Shown here: positions 18,401 to 26,145 of the stretch, in pieces | How positions within the stretch are numbered: the stretch's first letter is position 1 | How the letters are laid out: each line of letters starts with the position of its first letter | From: Bradyrhizobium sp. Y36 | Lineage (GTDB): Bacteria; Pseudomonadota; Alphaproteobacteria; Rhizobiales; Xanthobacteraceae | Direction: 5' to 3' | NCBI RefSeq assembly: GCF_002531575.1 | Contig: NZ_NWTI01000017.1 | Span: forward strand, 1-64,000 | Length of the DNA stretch: 64,000 nt | Made by a program: the position numbers and the translations under genes | Notes under the pieces: generated by a model | Seen by the model: only the letters and a program-made list of their open reading frames with translations | Told to the model about the DNA's origin: nothing | Databases searched by the model: none

Positions 18401-18580
18401 CACGTCGGGTTTTCACAAAGCACGTAATTTTGTCGAATTCGATCAGAATCGCGAGCGTATACGGCGCGGCCAAACGTCATCACGCTCTTCGGAGCTTGCG
18501 CGAGAAAATATTGGCGCAATAATGCCGCTCTACGTTGTGATCCGGAATCAACCGGACCCGCATGATGGAGGGCGACGAAC

Positions 18581-19288
18581 GTGTTCGCTCGCACCGCGGC
18601 CTCAGCCGCTGTGATCTTCACCTTGGCCGCAATTGATGGTGCGACCGCCCAAACGGCCAACCAGCCGCCTGATACGATGGCGGCCCGGGTCGAGGCCTGC
18701 ACGCCCTGTCACGGCAACAAGGGCGAAGGCACCAGCGACGTCTATTTCCCGCGCCTCGCGGGCAAGCCGGCCGGTTATCTCTACAACCAGCTCCTCGCCT
18801 TCCGCAGCGGCCGGCGCAAATATCCGCCGATGAACTATCTGCTGGAGTTTCTGCCCGATCCCTATCTGGAGGCGATGGCGGAATATTTCGCCGGGGAGCA
18901 TCCGCCGCTGCCGCAGCCGGCGCCCAGCGAGGTCAGCAAGGAGGTCCTTGCGCAGGGTGAGCTGCTCGCCACGAGCGGCGATGCCAGCCGCAACATTCCG
19001 GCCTGCGTGAGCTGTCACGGCCCGGCACTGGCCGGCATGCAGCCCGGCATTCCCGGCCTGCTCGGCTTGCGCGCCGCCTATATCAGTGCCCAGCTCGGCG
19101 CCTGGCGCTACGGCACCCGCACCGCGAAATCGCCGGATTGCATGCAGCAAGTCGCCGGCCATCTGACCGAGGCCGACGTCACCGCCGTGGCCGCCTGGCT
19201 AGCGACGCGGCCCACGCCCACCAATCCTGCTCCCGTTCCGAAAGGCACCTACGCGCTGCCGTTCGGCTGCGGCAGCCAGCCCAACTGA
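18581..19288 (+). CDS. Dihaem cytochrome c (c4-like)
   Basis: A periplasmic electron carrier likely feeding the oxidase encoded downstream. The 235-residue protein starts at a GTG preceded by GGAGG and has a signal peptide ending ATAQ (about residue 24). Two CXXCH haem sites are present, CTPCHGNKGEG in the N-terminal domain and CVSCHGPALAG in the C-terminal domain, the two-domain plan of cytochrome c4. It is the first gene of the operon; the next start lies 8 bp downstream. Confidence 0.9.
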   Translation: MFARTAASAAVIFTLAAIDGATAQTANQPPDTMAARVEACTPCHGNKGEGTSDVYFPRLAGKPAGYLYNQLLAFRSGRRKYPPMNYLLEFLPDPYLEAMAEYFAGEHPPLPQPAPSEVSKEVLAQGELLATSGDASRNIPACVSCHGPALAGMQPGIPGLLGLRAAYISAQLGAWRYGTRTAKSPDCMQQVAGHLTEADVTAVAAWLATRPTPTNPAPVPKGTYALPFGCGSQPN

Positions 19289-19296
19289 CGAGGCGG

Positions 19297-20550
19297 ATGA
19301 TGGGCTCGAAACTGTCGATCACACTCTTGGCCCTGGCCGCGTTGACGACGGCCGCGCAGGCGCAGGTCAAGACTCAAGAGATGAGCAGCGACATCGTCGC
19401 GCGCGGCGAATATCTCGCCCGTGCCGGCGATTGCACGGCGTGTCATACCGCGCCCGAGGGGCGCCTGTTCGCCGGCGGCCGCGCCATGCCGACCCCGTTC
19501 GGCACGCTCTACACCTCCAACATCACGCCCGATCCGGATACGGGCATCGGAAAGTGGAGCGCCGATGATTTCTACAAGACCATGCACAGCGGCCGCTTCC
19601 CGGACGGCGGCCTGATCTATCCGGCGATGCCGTTCGCGTCCTACACCAAGGTGACGCGCGCCGACAGCGACGCGATCTACGCGTATTTGCGCTCGATTGC
19701 GCCGGTGAGCCAGAGGAACAAGCCGCACGAGCTGCGCTTTCCCTATGACAATCGTCAGCTCATCCTCGGCTGGCGCACGCTGTTCTTCAGCGAAGGCGAA
19801 TTCAAGCCCGATCCGAAGAAATCCGCGGAATGGAATCGCGGCGCCTATCTGGTCGAGGGGCTCGGCCATTGCGGCATGTGCCATTCGCCCATCAACGCGC
19901 TCGGCGGCACCTCGCAATCGGATGCCTTCAAGGGCGGCCTGATCCCGATGCAGAACTGGTATGCGCCGTCCCTGACCTCCAACCGTGAAGCCGGCCTCGG
20001 CGACTGGAGCATCAAGGACATCACCGATCTGCTCCAGACCGGCGTCTCCATGCGCGGCGTGGTCTACGGCCCGATGGCCGAGGTCGTGCACAACAGCCTG
20101 CAATATCTCAATGACGAGGATACCAGGGCGATGGCGGTGTACCTCAAGGGCATCGCGGAGCCCTCGCCTCCGCCGCCGGCAAGCTCGACGCTGCCGACCA
20201 CCGAGAGCAGCCTGCTGATCAGCCTCGGCAAGACCGTCTACGACAAGAGCTGCGCGAGCTGTCACGGCACGCAGGGCGAAGGCAAGCCGCCGCACTGGCC
20301 GCCGCTCGCCAACAACCAGTCGATCGAGATGCAGTCGGCGGTCAACCCGATCCGCATGGTGCTCAATGGCGGCTATCCGCCGGGGACCAAGGGCAATCCG
20401 ATGCCTTACGGCATGCCGCCCTTCGCGGGTCTCTTATCCGACAACGAGATCGCCGCCGTCGTCTCCTATATCCGCACCGCCTGGGGCAATCGCGGCACGC
20501 CGGTCTCGGCGCGCGAAGCCAACGAGCTGCGCTCCGCGCCGCTGAACTGA
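19297..20550 (+). CDS. Triple-haem cytochrome c (alcohol dehydrogenase subunit-like)
   Basis: The 417-residue protein has a signal peptide (MMGSKLSITLLALAALTTAA) and three CXXCH sites: CTACHTAPEG, CGMCHSPINA and CASCHGTQGEG. This three-domain plan is that of the cytochrome subunits of membrane-bound alcohol and gluconate dehydrogenases (AdhB-like). No dehydrogenase subunit is adjacent, so here it probably delivers electrons to the terminal oxidase. ATG at 19297 or the next ATG at 19300 could be used; GAGG spacing slightly favours the second. It lies in the oxidase operon. Confidence 0.88.
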   Translation: MMGSKLSITLLALAALTTAAQAQVKTQEMSSDIVARGEYLARAGDCTACHTAPEGRLFAGGRAMPTPFGTLYTSNITPDPDTGIGKWSADDFYKTMHSGRFPDGGLIYPAMPFASYTKVTRADSDAIYAYLRSIAPVSQRNKPHELRFPYDNRQLILGWRTLFFSEGEFKPDPKKSAEWNRGAYLVEGLGHCGMCHSPINALGGTSQSDAFKGGLIPMQNWYAPSLTSNREAGLGDWSIKDITDLLQTGVSMRGVVYGPMAEVVHNSLQYLNDEDTRAMAVYLKGIAEPSPPPPASSTLPTTESSLLISLGKTVYDKSCASCHGTQGEGKPPHWPPLANNQSIEMQSAVNPIRMVLNGGYPPGTKGNPMPYGMPPFAGLLSDNEIAAVVSYIRTAWGNRGTPVSAREANELRSAPLN

Positions 20551-20558
20551 GGCATCAC

Positions 20559-20735
20559 ATGATCAATTCCGATCCGCCGACCAGCCCAGCCGCCGCCGAC
20601 CAGGCCGTCGAGGAGGTCGTCGCGCAAGGCCCGTCCGGCGCGCTTCTGCTCGCCGGCATCGCCACGGCCTGCGTGGTCGCGATGTGGCTCGCCTTCTATC
20701 TGTTCGTGTTCCTGCCGCGTGGGCCGCTGCAATGA
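20559..20735 (+). CDS. Small single-span protein, candidate oxidase subunit IIa
   Basis: A 58-residue ORF with a polar N-terminus and one transmembrane helix at about residues 29-52 (LLLAGIATACVVAMWLAFYL), ending in FLPRGPLQ. It begins 8 bp after the triple-haem cytochrome and its stop overlaps the start of subunit II (ATGA). B-family (ba3) oxidases have a short single-helix subunit IIa, and position plus topology fit that role. Sequence alone does not prove it. Confidence 0.75.
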   Translation: MINSDPPTSPAAADQAVEEVVAQGPSGALLLAGIATACVVAMWLAFYLFVFLPRGPLQ

Positions 20736-21301
20736 GCGCGCAAGACACCCATGGCAGCGCCAGTGCCGAGGTGGCGGCCCGCGTCGAGCGGCGCTGGGCC
20801 ACCATTGCCGTGATCATCATCGTGGTGATGGCGGGATTAGCGGCCTTCGCCGGCATTCATCGCGCCACCATGCCGCAGCCGCGTGTCGAGACCATCGATC
20901 CCTCGCGCATCCATCTCTCCGGCGAGTTCGTCGAAAGCAATCTCGGCAGCGTGCTTGAGGCCAGCGGCGCTGTCACCGTCCGCGCGATCGGCCAGCAATA
21001 TTCCTTCACGCCGGCCTGCATCCTGGTGCCCGCGGACACGCCGATCACGCTCCGCGCCACCAGCGCCGACGTCGTGCACGGCATCCTGATCCAGGGCACC
21101 AACGTCAACACCATGCTGGTGCCGGGCTACATCTCGGAGCAGCTGATGCGCTTCACCAGGACCGGCGACTATCTGATGCCCTGCCAGGAGTTCTGCTCCT
21201 TCGGCCACGAGGGCATGTGGGGCAAGGTCAAGGTGATCGACAAGACCGAATTTGCGAACCGCGCGAAGGGCGGCGGGAGGCTGAGCTGTGTTGGTCAATA
21301 G
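20732..21301 (+). CDS. Cytochrome c oxidase subunit II (B-family, CuA-binding)
   Basis: Subunit II accepts electrons from cytochrome c through the dinuclear CuA centre. The 189-residue protein has one N-terminal transmembrane helix (WATIAVIIIVVMAGLAAFAG) and a CuA cupredoxin domain. The CuA ligands are visible in VVHGILIQGTNVN and CQEFCSFGHEGMW. It is short, as in Thermus ba3, rather than the two-helix form of aa3 enzymes. Start overlaps the upstream stop (ATGA) and its end overlaps the GTG start of subunit I by 14 bp. Confidence 0.93.
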   Translation: MSAQDTHGSASAEVAARVERRWATIAVIIIVVMAGLAAFAGIHRATMPQPRVETIDPSRIHLSGEFVESNLGSVLEASGAVTVRAIGQQYSFTPACILVPADTPITLRATSADVVHGILIQGTNVNTMLVPGYISEQLMRFTRTGDYLMPCQEFCSFGHEGMWGKVKVIDKTEFANRAKGGGRLSCVGQ

Positions 21302-22910
21302 GAAGCTCATCCTCGCCCATTTCTGGCTGGCCTTCGCGGTGTTCGGCATCGCGCTGACGCTCGGCGCCTGGCAGATGTTCATCCGCAGCCCGATCGGCAC
21401 TTGGCTGTCCAACCCGGAGCTCTACTACCGCTCACTGACCGCGCACGGCACGGTGATGGGCTATGTGTTCCCGACGCTGGTCGCGATGGGCTTCGGCTAT
21501 GCCATCAGCGAATCCGCGCTGCAGCAGCGCCTGGTCGGCGTGCGCTGGGCCTGGGCCGGATTTTGGCTGATCGTCATCGGCAGCGTCATGGCGGTGATCC
21601 CGATCGCGCTGGGCCGCGCCTCGGTGCTCTACACGTTCTATCCGCCGCTGATCGGCAACGTCTTCTACTATCTCGGCGTCGTCCTGGTCGTGGTCGGCTC
21701 GTGGATCTGGGTCGCGCTGATGTCGATCAACTTGCGCGTCTGGCGCAAGGCCAATCCCGGTGCGCCGGTGCCGCTCGCCATGTTCGCCAATGTCGCGGGC
21801 TCCTATTTGTGGGCCTGGACCGCCGTCGGCGCCGCGCTCGAGTTGTTGCTCCAGATCATCCCGGTCGCCGCAGGCCTGAAAGCGACCATCGATGCCGGTC
21901 TTGCGCGCGTGTTCTTCTCCTGGACGCTGCACGCCATCGTCTATTTCTGGCTGATGCCGACCTACATCGCCTATTACACCATCGTGCCGCGCGCGATCGG
22001 CGGACGGGTCTATTCCGACAGCATGGCGCGGATCTCCTTCATCCTGTTCCTGGTCGTGGCGATGCCGATCGGCATGCACCACACCTTCGCCGATCCGCAG
22101 GTCGGCGCCGGCTTCAAGTTCATCCATTCGGCCTTCACGGCGCTGGTGGCGTTGCCGACGCTGCTGACGGTGTTCACGATCTGCGCCTCGGTCGAGATCG
22201 CAGCGCGCGTGCGCGGCGGCCGCGGCATGTTCGGCTGGATCAGGGCCCTGCCCTGGGACAATCCGATGATGCTGGCGCTGGCGTTCTCGTTCGTCATGCT
22301 CGGCTTCGGCGGCGCCGGCGGCCTCATCAACATGAGCTATCAGCTCGATGCCTCCATCCACAACACGCAGTGGATCACCGGTCATTTCCACCTGATCTTC
22401 GGCGGCGCCATCGTGATCATGTATTTCGCGATTGCCTATGATCTGTGGCCGCATCTGACCGGACGCGAGCTGATCGATGTCAGGCTGATGCGTACCCAGC
22501 TCTGGCTGTGGTTCATCGGCATGATCGTGACCACCTTCCCATGGCACTGGGTCGGCATTCTCGGCATGCCGCGCCGCATGGCCTATTTCGACTTCGGCGA
22601 TCCCGCCATCGCGCCGCAGGCGCTCTCGGTCACGCTTTCGGCGATCGGCGGCTTCGTCCTGCTGGCCTCGGGCATCATGTTCATTGTCATCCTCGCCCGC
22701 GGCATGCGTGCGCCTCAGACCGATGCCGGCCCTTACCGCTTTGCGCTCGCCGTGCATGAGCCGAAGACGGTGCCGGTCGCGCTCAATACGCACGCGCTGT
22801 GGGTGGCGTTGATGATCGGCCTCACGCTCACCAATTACGGCTATCCGATCCTGAATCTCGCGCTGAGCTCGGGCACCTCGGTGCCGGCCGTCTATGTGGG
22901 AGCGCAGTGA
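21288..22910 (+). CDS. Cytochrome c oxidase subunit I (B-family, ba3-like)
   Basis: The catalytic subunit of a haem-copper oxidase that reduces oxygen and pumps protons. The 540-residue, multi-span protein starts at GTG 21288 with GGGAGG seven bases upstream. Haem ligand HGTVMGYV, CuB ligands GMHHTFADP, and the haem pair WITGHFHLIFGG are present. The helix VI motif reads LHAIVYFWLMP, so the usual His-Pro is His-Ala, but the His and the cross-link Tyr four residues later are kept. GRGMFGWIRALPWDNP matches Thermus ba3 closely as I recall it, placing the enzyme in family B. Confidence 0.94.
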   Translation: MLVNRKLILAHFWLAFAVFGIALTLGAWQMFIRSPIGTWLSNPELYYRSLTAHGTVMGYVFPTLVAMGFGYAISESALQQRLVGVRWAWAGFWLIVIGSVMAVIPIALGRASVLYTFYPPLIGNVFYYLGVVLVVVGSWIWVALMSINLRVWRKANPGAPVPLAMFANVAGSYLWAWTAVGAALELLLQIIPVAAGLKATIDAGLARVFFSWTLHAIVYFWLMPTYIAYYTIVPRAIGGRVYSDSMARISFILFLVVAMPIGMHHTFADPQVGAGFKFIHSAFTALVALPTLLTVFTICASVEIAARVRGGRGMFGWIRALPWDNPMMLALAFSFVMLGFGGAGGLINMSYQLDASIHNTQWITGHFHLIFGGAIVIMYFAIAYDLWPHLTGRELIDVRLMRTQLWLWFIGMIVTTFPWHWVGILGMPRRMAYFDFGDPAIAPQALSVTLSAIGGFVLLASGIMFIVILARGMRAPQTDAGPYRFALAVHEPKTVPVALNTHALWVALMIGLTLTNYGYPILNLALSSGTSVPAVYVGAQ

Positions 22911-23725
22911 TGAGCACGCGCGACCTCTTCACCCTCCGCAACAGCCATTTCAGGATCGGCGTCGGCATCACCGCGGCGATCCTGACCGTGACTGCGATCG
23001 CCGGCTTCATCGTGCTGCCCTTCGCGCAGCCCTGGGTTCAGTTCGCGGGCGTCTGGGACGCGATCTGTAGCGCCGCCGGCGTGCCGCAGCGTTCGGCCAA
23101 CGTCACGGCGCCCGAACAGGCAAAGCGCTTGTCCGAGGTCGTGCTGACCTCGAACACGCTGTCGCGCCCGAGCCAGGAGGCGATCGGCCGCGGCGCCACG
23201 CTGGCGCAGCGTTGCGCGATCTGCCACGGCCCGACCGGCGTCAGCCGCGCGGACTCGCCCAATCTCGCCGGCCAGTATGCCGCCGTGATCTACAAGGAGC
23301 TGCACGATTTCCGCTCGGGCGCGCGCACCAATGCCGTGATGTCGCCGTTCGCAGTCAACCTGACCGACCAGGAGATCGCCGATCTCTCCAACTATTACGC
23401 CTACCTGCCGCGGCTTCCGGCCTATCACCCGACCCCGCAGCTGCCAAAGCCCAACATCGTCATCTACGGCGCGCCGATGCGCGGCATCGCGCCCTGCGGC
23501 TCCTGCCATGGCAGCCTCGACAACAAGACCGGCAGCCCGTGGCTGGAGGGACAATCCGAGGCCTACATGAAGGCGCAGCTCCAGGCCTTCGCCTCCGGCG
23601 AGCGCCGCAACGACATCAGCCAGCAGATGCGCAACATCGCCCGCGCGATGACGCCGCAGGAGATCGAGGCGGCCGCAGCGTATTACGCCTCGCAGCCGCC
23701 GGACGTGGTGAAGGCGGTGGATTGA
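22910..23725 (+). CDS. Membrane-anchored dihaem cytochrome c
   Basis: The 271-residue protein has an N-terminal hydrophobic anchor (GITAAILTVTAIAGFIVLPF) and two CXXCH haem sites, CAICHGPTG and CGSCHGSLD, in a c4-like arrangement. Its ATG overlaps the subunit I stop by one base (TGATG), so it is translationally coupled. It is probably the immediate electron donor to CuA. It ends the operon, and a long palindromic repeat follows. Confidence 0.9.
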   Translation: MSTRDLFTLRNSHFRIGVGITAAILTVTAIAGFIVLPFAQPWVQFAGVWDAICSAAGVPQRSANVTAPEQAKRLSEVVLTSNTLSRPSQEAIGRGATLAQRCAICHGPTGVSRADSPNLAGQYAAVIYKELHDFRSGARTNAVMSPFAVNLTDQEIADLSNYYAYLPRLPAYHPTPQLPKPNIVIYGAPMRGIAPCGSCHGSLDNKTGSPWLEGQSEAYMKAQLQAFASGERRNDISQQMRNIARAMTPQEIEAAAAYYASQPPDVVKAVD

Positions 23726-23731
23726 GCAAGG

Positions 23732-23872
23732 TCTCGTGCCCCGGACGCAGCGCAGCGCCTTTCGGCGGCGCGCTGCAGAGCCGGGGCCCATCTCTCCGAG
23801 ATGTTCGTGCGGGGTGGGTCCCGGCTCTGCGCAGCAACGCGAAGGGCGTTGCAGCGCGTCCGGGACACGAGA
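23732..23872. repeat. Long palindromic intergenic repeat
   Basis: Outer arms TCTCGTGCCCCGGACGC (23732-23748) and GCGTCCGGGACACGAGA (23856-23872) pair at 16 of 17 positions, and inner segments (GCAGAGCCGGGGCCCA / GGGTCCCGGCTCTGC) also pair. This type of element is dispersed in Bradyrhizobium intergenic regions as I recall. It sits exactly between two convergent genes and may terminate transcription from both sides. Confidence 0.75.
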
Positions 23873-23877
23873 GTTAC

Positions 23878-24348
23878 CTACGTCGACGCCAGCTTCGGCC
23901 GCCCGTAGATCGCATCGGCCCGTTTCTCGAACGCGGTCGAGAAACGCGCGAAGGCGGCGTCGAACATCGAGCCCATCAGCATCGCCAGCATGCGGCTCCT
24001 GAATTCGTAGGACAGGAAGAAACCGACGTCGCAGACGTCCTCACCCTTGGGCTCGAACGTCCAGCGGTTTTCGAGATTGCTGAAGGGACCCTGCAGATAT
24101 TCGACCAGGATTTTCAGATTGGCGCGATCGAGCGTCACGCGGCTGGTGAAGGATTCCCTGACCAGCTTGAACGACACCGTCATGTCGGCGACCAGCACCT
24201 CGGTGCCATCGGGCTTGGCCATGCGCTGGCGCACCTTCAGCGCGCTGCAGAGCGGCACGAATTCCGGGTAGCGCTCGACGTCGGCGACCAGATCGAACAT
24301 CTGGGAGGCGCTGTGGTTGACACGGCGCTTGCTCGAAAATTTGGGCAT
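23878..24348 (-). CDS. START-domain protein (COQ10/RatA family)
   Basis: The 156-residue protein belongs to the polyketide cyclase/START family that includes mitochondrial Coq10, which binds ubiquinone, and bacterial RatA. The opening segment RVNHSASQMFDLVADVERYPEFVPLC is the family hallmark in content, and the C-terminal helix (MLAMLMGSMFDAAFARFSTA) closes the hydrophobic pocket. It lies 18 bp downstream of lipA on the same strand, a common pairing in Rhizobiales. Coenzyme Q binding or chaperoning is the likely role; a toxin role is not supported, since no antitoxin is next to it. Confidence 0.88.
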   Translation of the reverse strand: MPKFSSKRRVNHSASQMFDLVADVERYPEFVPLCSALKVRQRMAKPDGTEVLVADMTVSFKLVRESFTSRVTLDRANLKILVEYLQGPFSNLENRWTFEPKGEDVCDVGFFLSYEFRSRMLAMLMGSMFDAAFARFSTAFEKRADAIYGRPKLAST

Positions 24349-24366
24349 GGTGGCTCAGATGGCGGT

Positions 24367-25323
24367 TCAGCGCGCAGTTGCTGCCCGCGCGGCCTTCAGT
24401 CTCGCAAAGTCCTCGCCGGCATGGTGCGACGAACGGGTCAGCGGGCTCGCGGACACCATCAGGAAGCCCTTGGTGTAGGCGATCTTCTCATACGAGGCGA
24501 ACTCGTCCGGCGGCACGTAGCGCATCACAGCATGGTGCTTGCGGGTCGGCTGCAGATATTGCCCGATGGTCAGGAAATCGACGTCGGCCGAGCGCAGATC
24601 GTCCATCACCTGCTGCACCTCGTGGCGCTCCTCGCCGAGGCCGACCATGATTCCGGACTTGGTGAAGATGGTGGGATCGAGCTCCTTGACCCGCTGCAGC
24701 AGCCGGATCGAATGGAAGTAGCGCGCGCCGGGCCGCACTGTCAGATAGCGCGACGGCACGGTCTCGAGATTGTGGTTGAACACGTCGGGCTTGGCGGCGA
24801 CGACGACTTCGAGCGCCCCCTCCTTGCGCAGGAAGTCGGGCGTCAGGATCTCGATCGTGGTCGTGGGACAGGCGGCGCGGATCGCGCGGATGGTCTGGGC
24901 AAAATGCACGGCGCCGCCGTCGGCGAGATCGTCGCGATCGACCGAGGTGATGACGACGTGGGCAAGGCCGAGCTTGGCGGTGGCTTCGGCGACGTTTTGC
25001 GGCTCGGCCGCGTCCAGCGCATTCGGCAGGCCGGTCTTGACGTTGCAGAAGGCGCAGGCCCGGGTGCAGGTGTCACCCATGATCATGAAGGTGGCGTGCT
25101 TTTTGTCCCAGCACTCGCCGATGTTCGGGCAACCCGCCTCCTCGCACACCGTGTGCAGGCCGTTCGACCGCACGATGTTGCGGGTGTCGGCGTAGCCGCG
25201 GGTGTTGGGCGCGCGCACACGGATCCAGTCCGGCTTCGGCGGCGAAGCGGAGTCGGGGCGATTCACCTTTTCAGGGTGGCGCGGGCGCAGCGGGTTCGCG
25301 ATGGTATCGACAATAACGACCAT
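24367..25323 (-). CDS. lipA: Lipoyl synthase LipA
   Basis: LipA inserts two sulphurs into octanoyl groups on lipoyl domains, using radical SAM chemistry. The 318-residue protein has the auxiliary cluster motif CEEAGCPNIGEC and the radical-SAM motif CTRACAFC. The C-terminal SPLTRSSHHA contains the conserved Ser ligand of the auxiliary cluster. Length is normal. It is transcribed divergently from the glycosylase gene across about 130 bp. Confidence 0.97.
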   Translation of the reverse strand: MVVIVDTIANPLRPRHPEKVNRPDSASPPKPDWIRVRAPNTRGYADTRNIVRSNGLHTVCEEAGCPNIGECWDKKHATFMIMGDTCTRACAFCNVKTGLPNALDAAEPQNVAEATAKLGLAHVVITSVDRDDLADGGAVHFAQTIRAIRAACPTTTIEILTPDFLRKEGALEVVVAAKPDVFNHNLETVPSRYLTVRPGARYFHSIRLLQRVKELDPTIFTKSGIMVGLGEERHEVQQVMDDLRSADVDFLTIGQYLQPTRKHHAVMRYVPPDEFASYEKIAYTKGFLMVSASPLTRSSHHAGEDFARLKAARAATAR

Positions 25324-25453
25324 GATCCGTCCGGTCTGTTCAGGTCCTACCTAGTCGGTCTGCCTGCCCGCTGCAACCCGGCTCGCACCGCTTCAGGGAA
25401 CATGGCAGATATGGGCATTATCTTGCTCTGTTCTCAGGCGATTCTCACCTCGA

Positions 25454-26056
25454 ATGGCTCCAAGCTCCAAGGCTCCATCCCCGCGCCTCGGCAAACGGCT
25501 GAAGCGCAGCTTTTTCGACCGCGACGTCCGCGAGGTCGCGCCCGACCTGATCGGCGCGACCATGCTGGTGGACGGCGTCGGAGGGATCATCGTGGAGGTC
25601 GAGGCCTATCATCATACCGAGCCAGCGGCGCACTCCTACAACGGGCAGACGCCGCGGAACCAGGTGATGTTCGGCCCGCCCGGCCACGCCTATGTCTACC
25701 GCTCCTACGGCATCCATTGGTGCGTGAACTTCGTCTGCGAGGAGGAAGGCTCGGCCAGCGCCGTGCTGATCCGCGCCCTGGAACCGACGCATGGCCTCGC
25801 CGCGATGCGCCGCCGCCGTCATCTGCAGGAGGTGCACGCGCTGTGCTCCGGTCCTGGCAAGCTGACCGAGGCGCTCGGCATCACCATCGCGCACAACACC
25901 CTGCCGCTGGACCGCCCCCCGATCGCGCTCCATGCCCGGACGGAGGATGTGGAGGTCGCGACCGGCATCCGGATCGGCATCACCAAGGCGGTCGAGCTGC
26001 CCTGGCGCTACGGCGTCAGGGGCTCGAAGTTTTTGAGCAAGCCATTCCCGAAATGA
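25454..26056 (+). CDS. DNA-3-methyladenine glycosylase (Mpg/AAG family)
   Basis: The enzyme removes alkylated purines such as 3-methyladenine from DNA by base flipping. The 200-residue protein shows the family block VEVEAYHHTEPAAHSYNG with the catalytic Glu, then TPRNQVMFGPPGHAYVYRSY and GIHWCVNFVC, and the GPGKLTEALGI segment. Length matches bacterial AAG homologues. It is monocistronic and faces valS across a palindromic repeat. Confidence 0.95.
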   Translation: MAPSSKAPSPRLGKRLKRSFFDRDVREVAPDLIGATMLVDGVGGIIVEVEAYHHTEPAAHSYNGQTPRNQVMFGPPGHAYVYRSYGIHWCVNFVCEEEGSASAVLIRALEPTHGLAAMRRRRHLQEVHALCSGPGKLTEALGITIAHNTLPLDRPPIALHARTEDVEVATGIRIGITKAVELPWRYGVRGSKFLSKPFPK

Positions 26057-26057
26057 C

Positions 26058-26139
26058 TGTCATTCCGGGGCGATGCGCAGCATCGAACCCGGAATCTCGA
26101 GATTCCGGGGTCGGCTCTATGAGCCGTCCCGGAATGACA
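26058..26139. repeat. Palindromic intergenic repeat between convergent genes
   Basis: Perfect 12-bp outer arms TGTCATTCCGGG (26058-26069) and CCCGGAATGACA (26128-26139) enclose a perfect 22-bp palindrome centred at 26098/26099 (CCCGGAATCTC and its complement). This is a typical dispersed rhizobial palindromic element. It starts two bases after the glycosylase stop and ends seven bases before the valS stop, so it could act as a bidirectional terminator. Confidence 0.8.
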
Positions 26140-26145
26140 CCGAGG

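Larger units (their letters stand above)
17341..18580. other. Gene-free stretch between TonB receptor and oxidase operon
   Basis: About 1.24 kb without a convincing gene. It contains the divergent promoters for the receptor (minus) and the cytochrome operon (plus), a long palindrome at 17541-17571, a REP-like hairpin at 17773-17799, and a structured repeat at about 18150-18400. An open minus-strand frame upstream of the receptor start (17341-17727) reads partly protein-like (ADPAARMVELAVSAKVKPSD) and could be a gene remnant. No cobalamin-type riboswitch signature was found. Confidence 0.7.

Noticed and set aside
18538..18550. TGAT-N5-ATCA near the start of the oxidase operon as an FNR/FixK box
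   Set aside because: The spacing is 5, while FixK/FNR sites need 4 and flanking T/A; the match is too poor.
23878..24348. RatA-type toxin of a toxin-antitoxin pair
   Set aside because: No antitoxin (RatB-like) gene is adjacent, and the lipA neighbourhood fits a Coq10-type role better.
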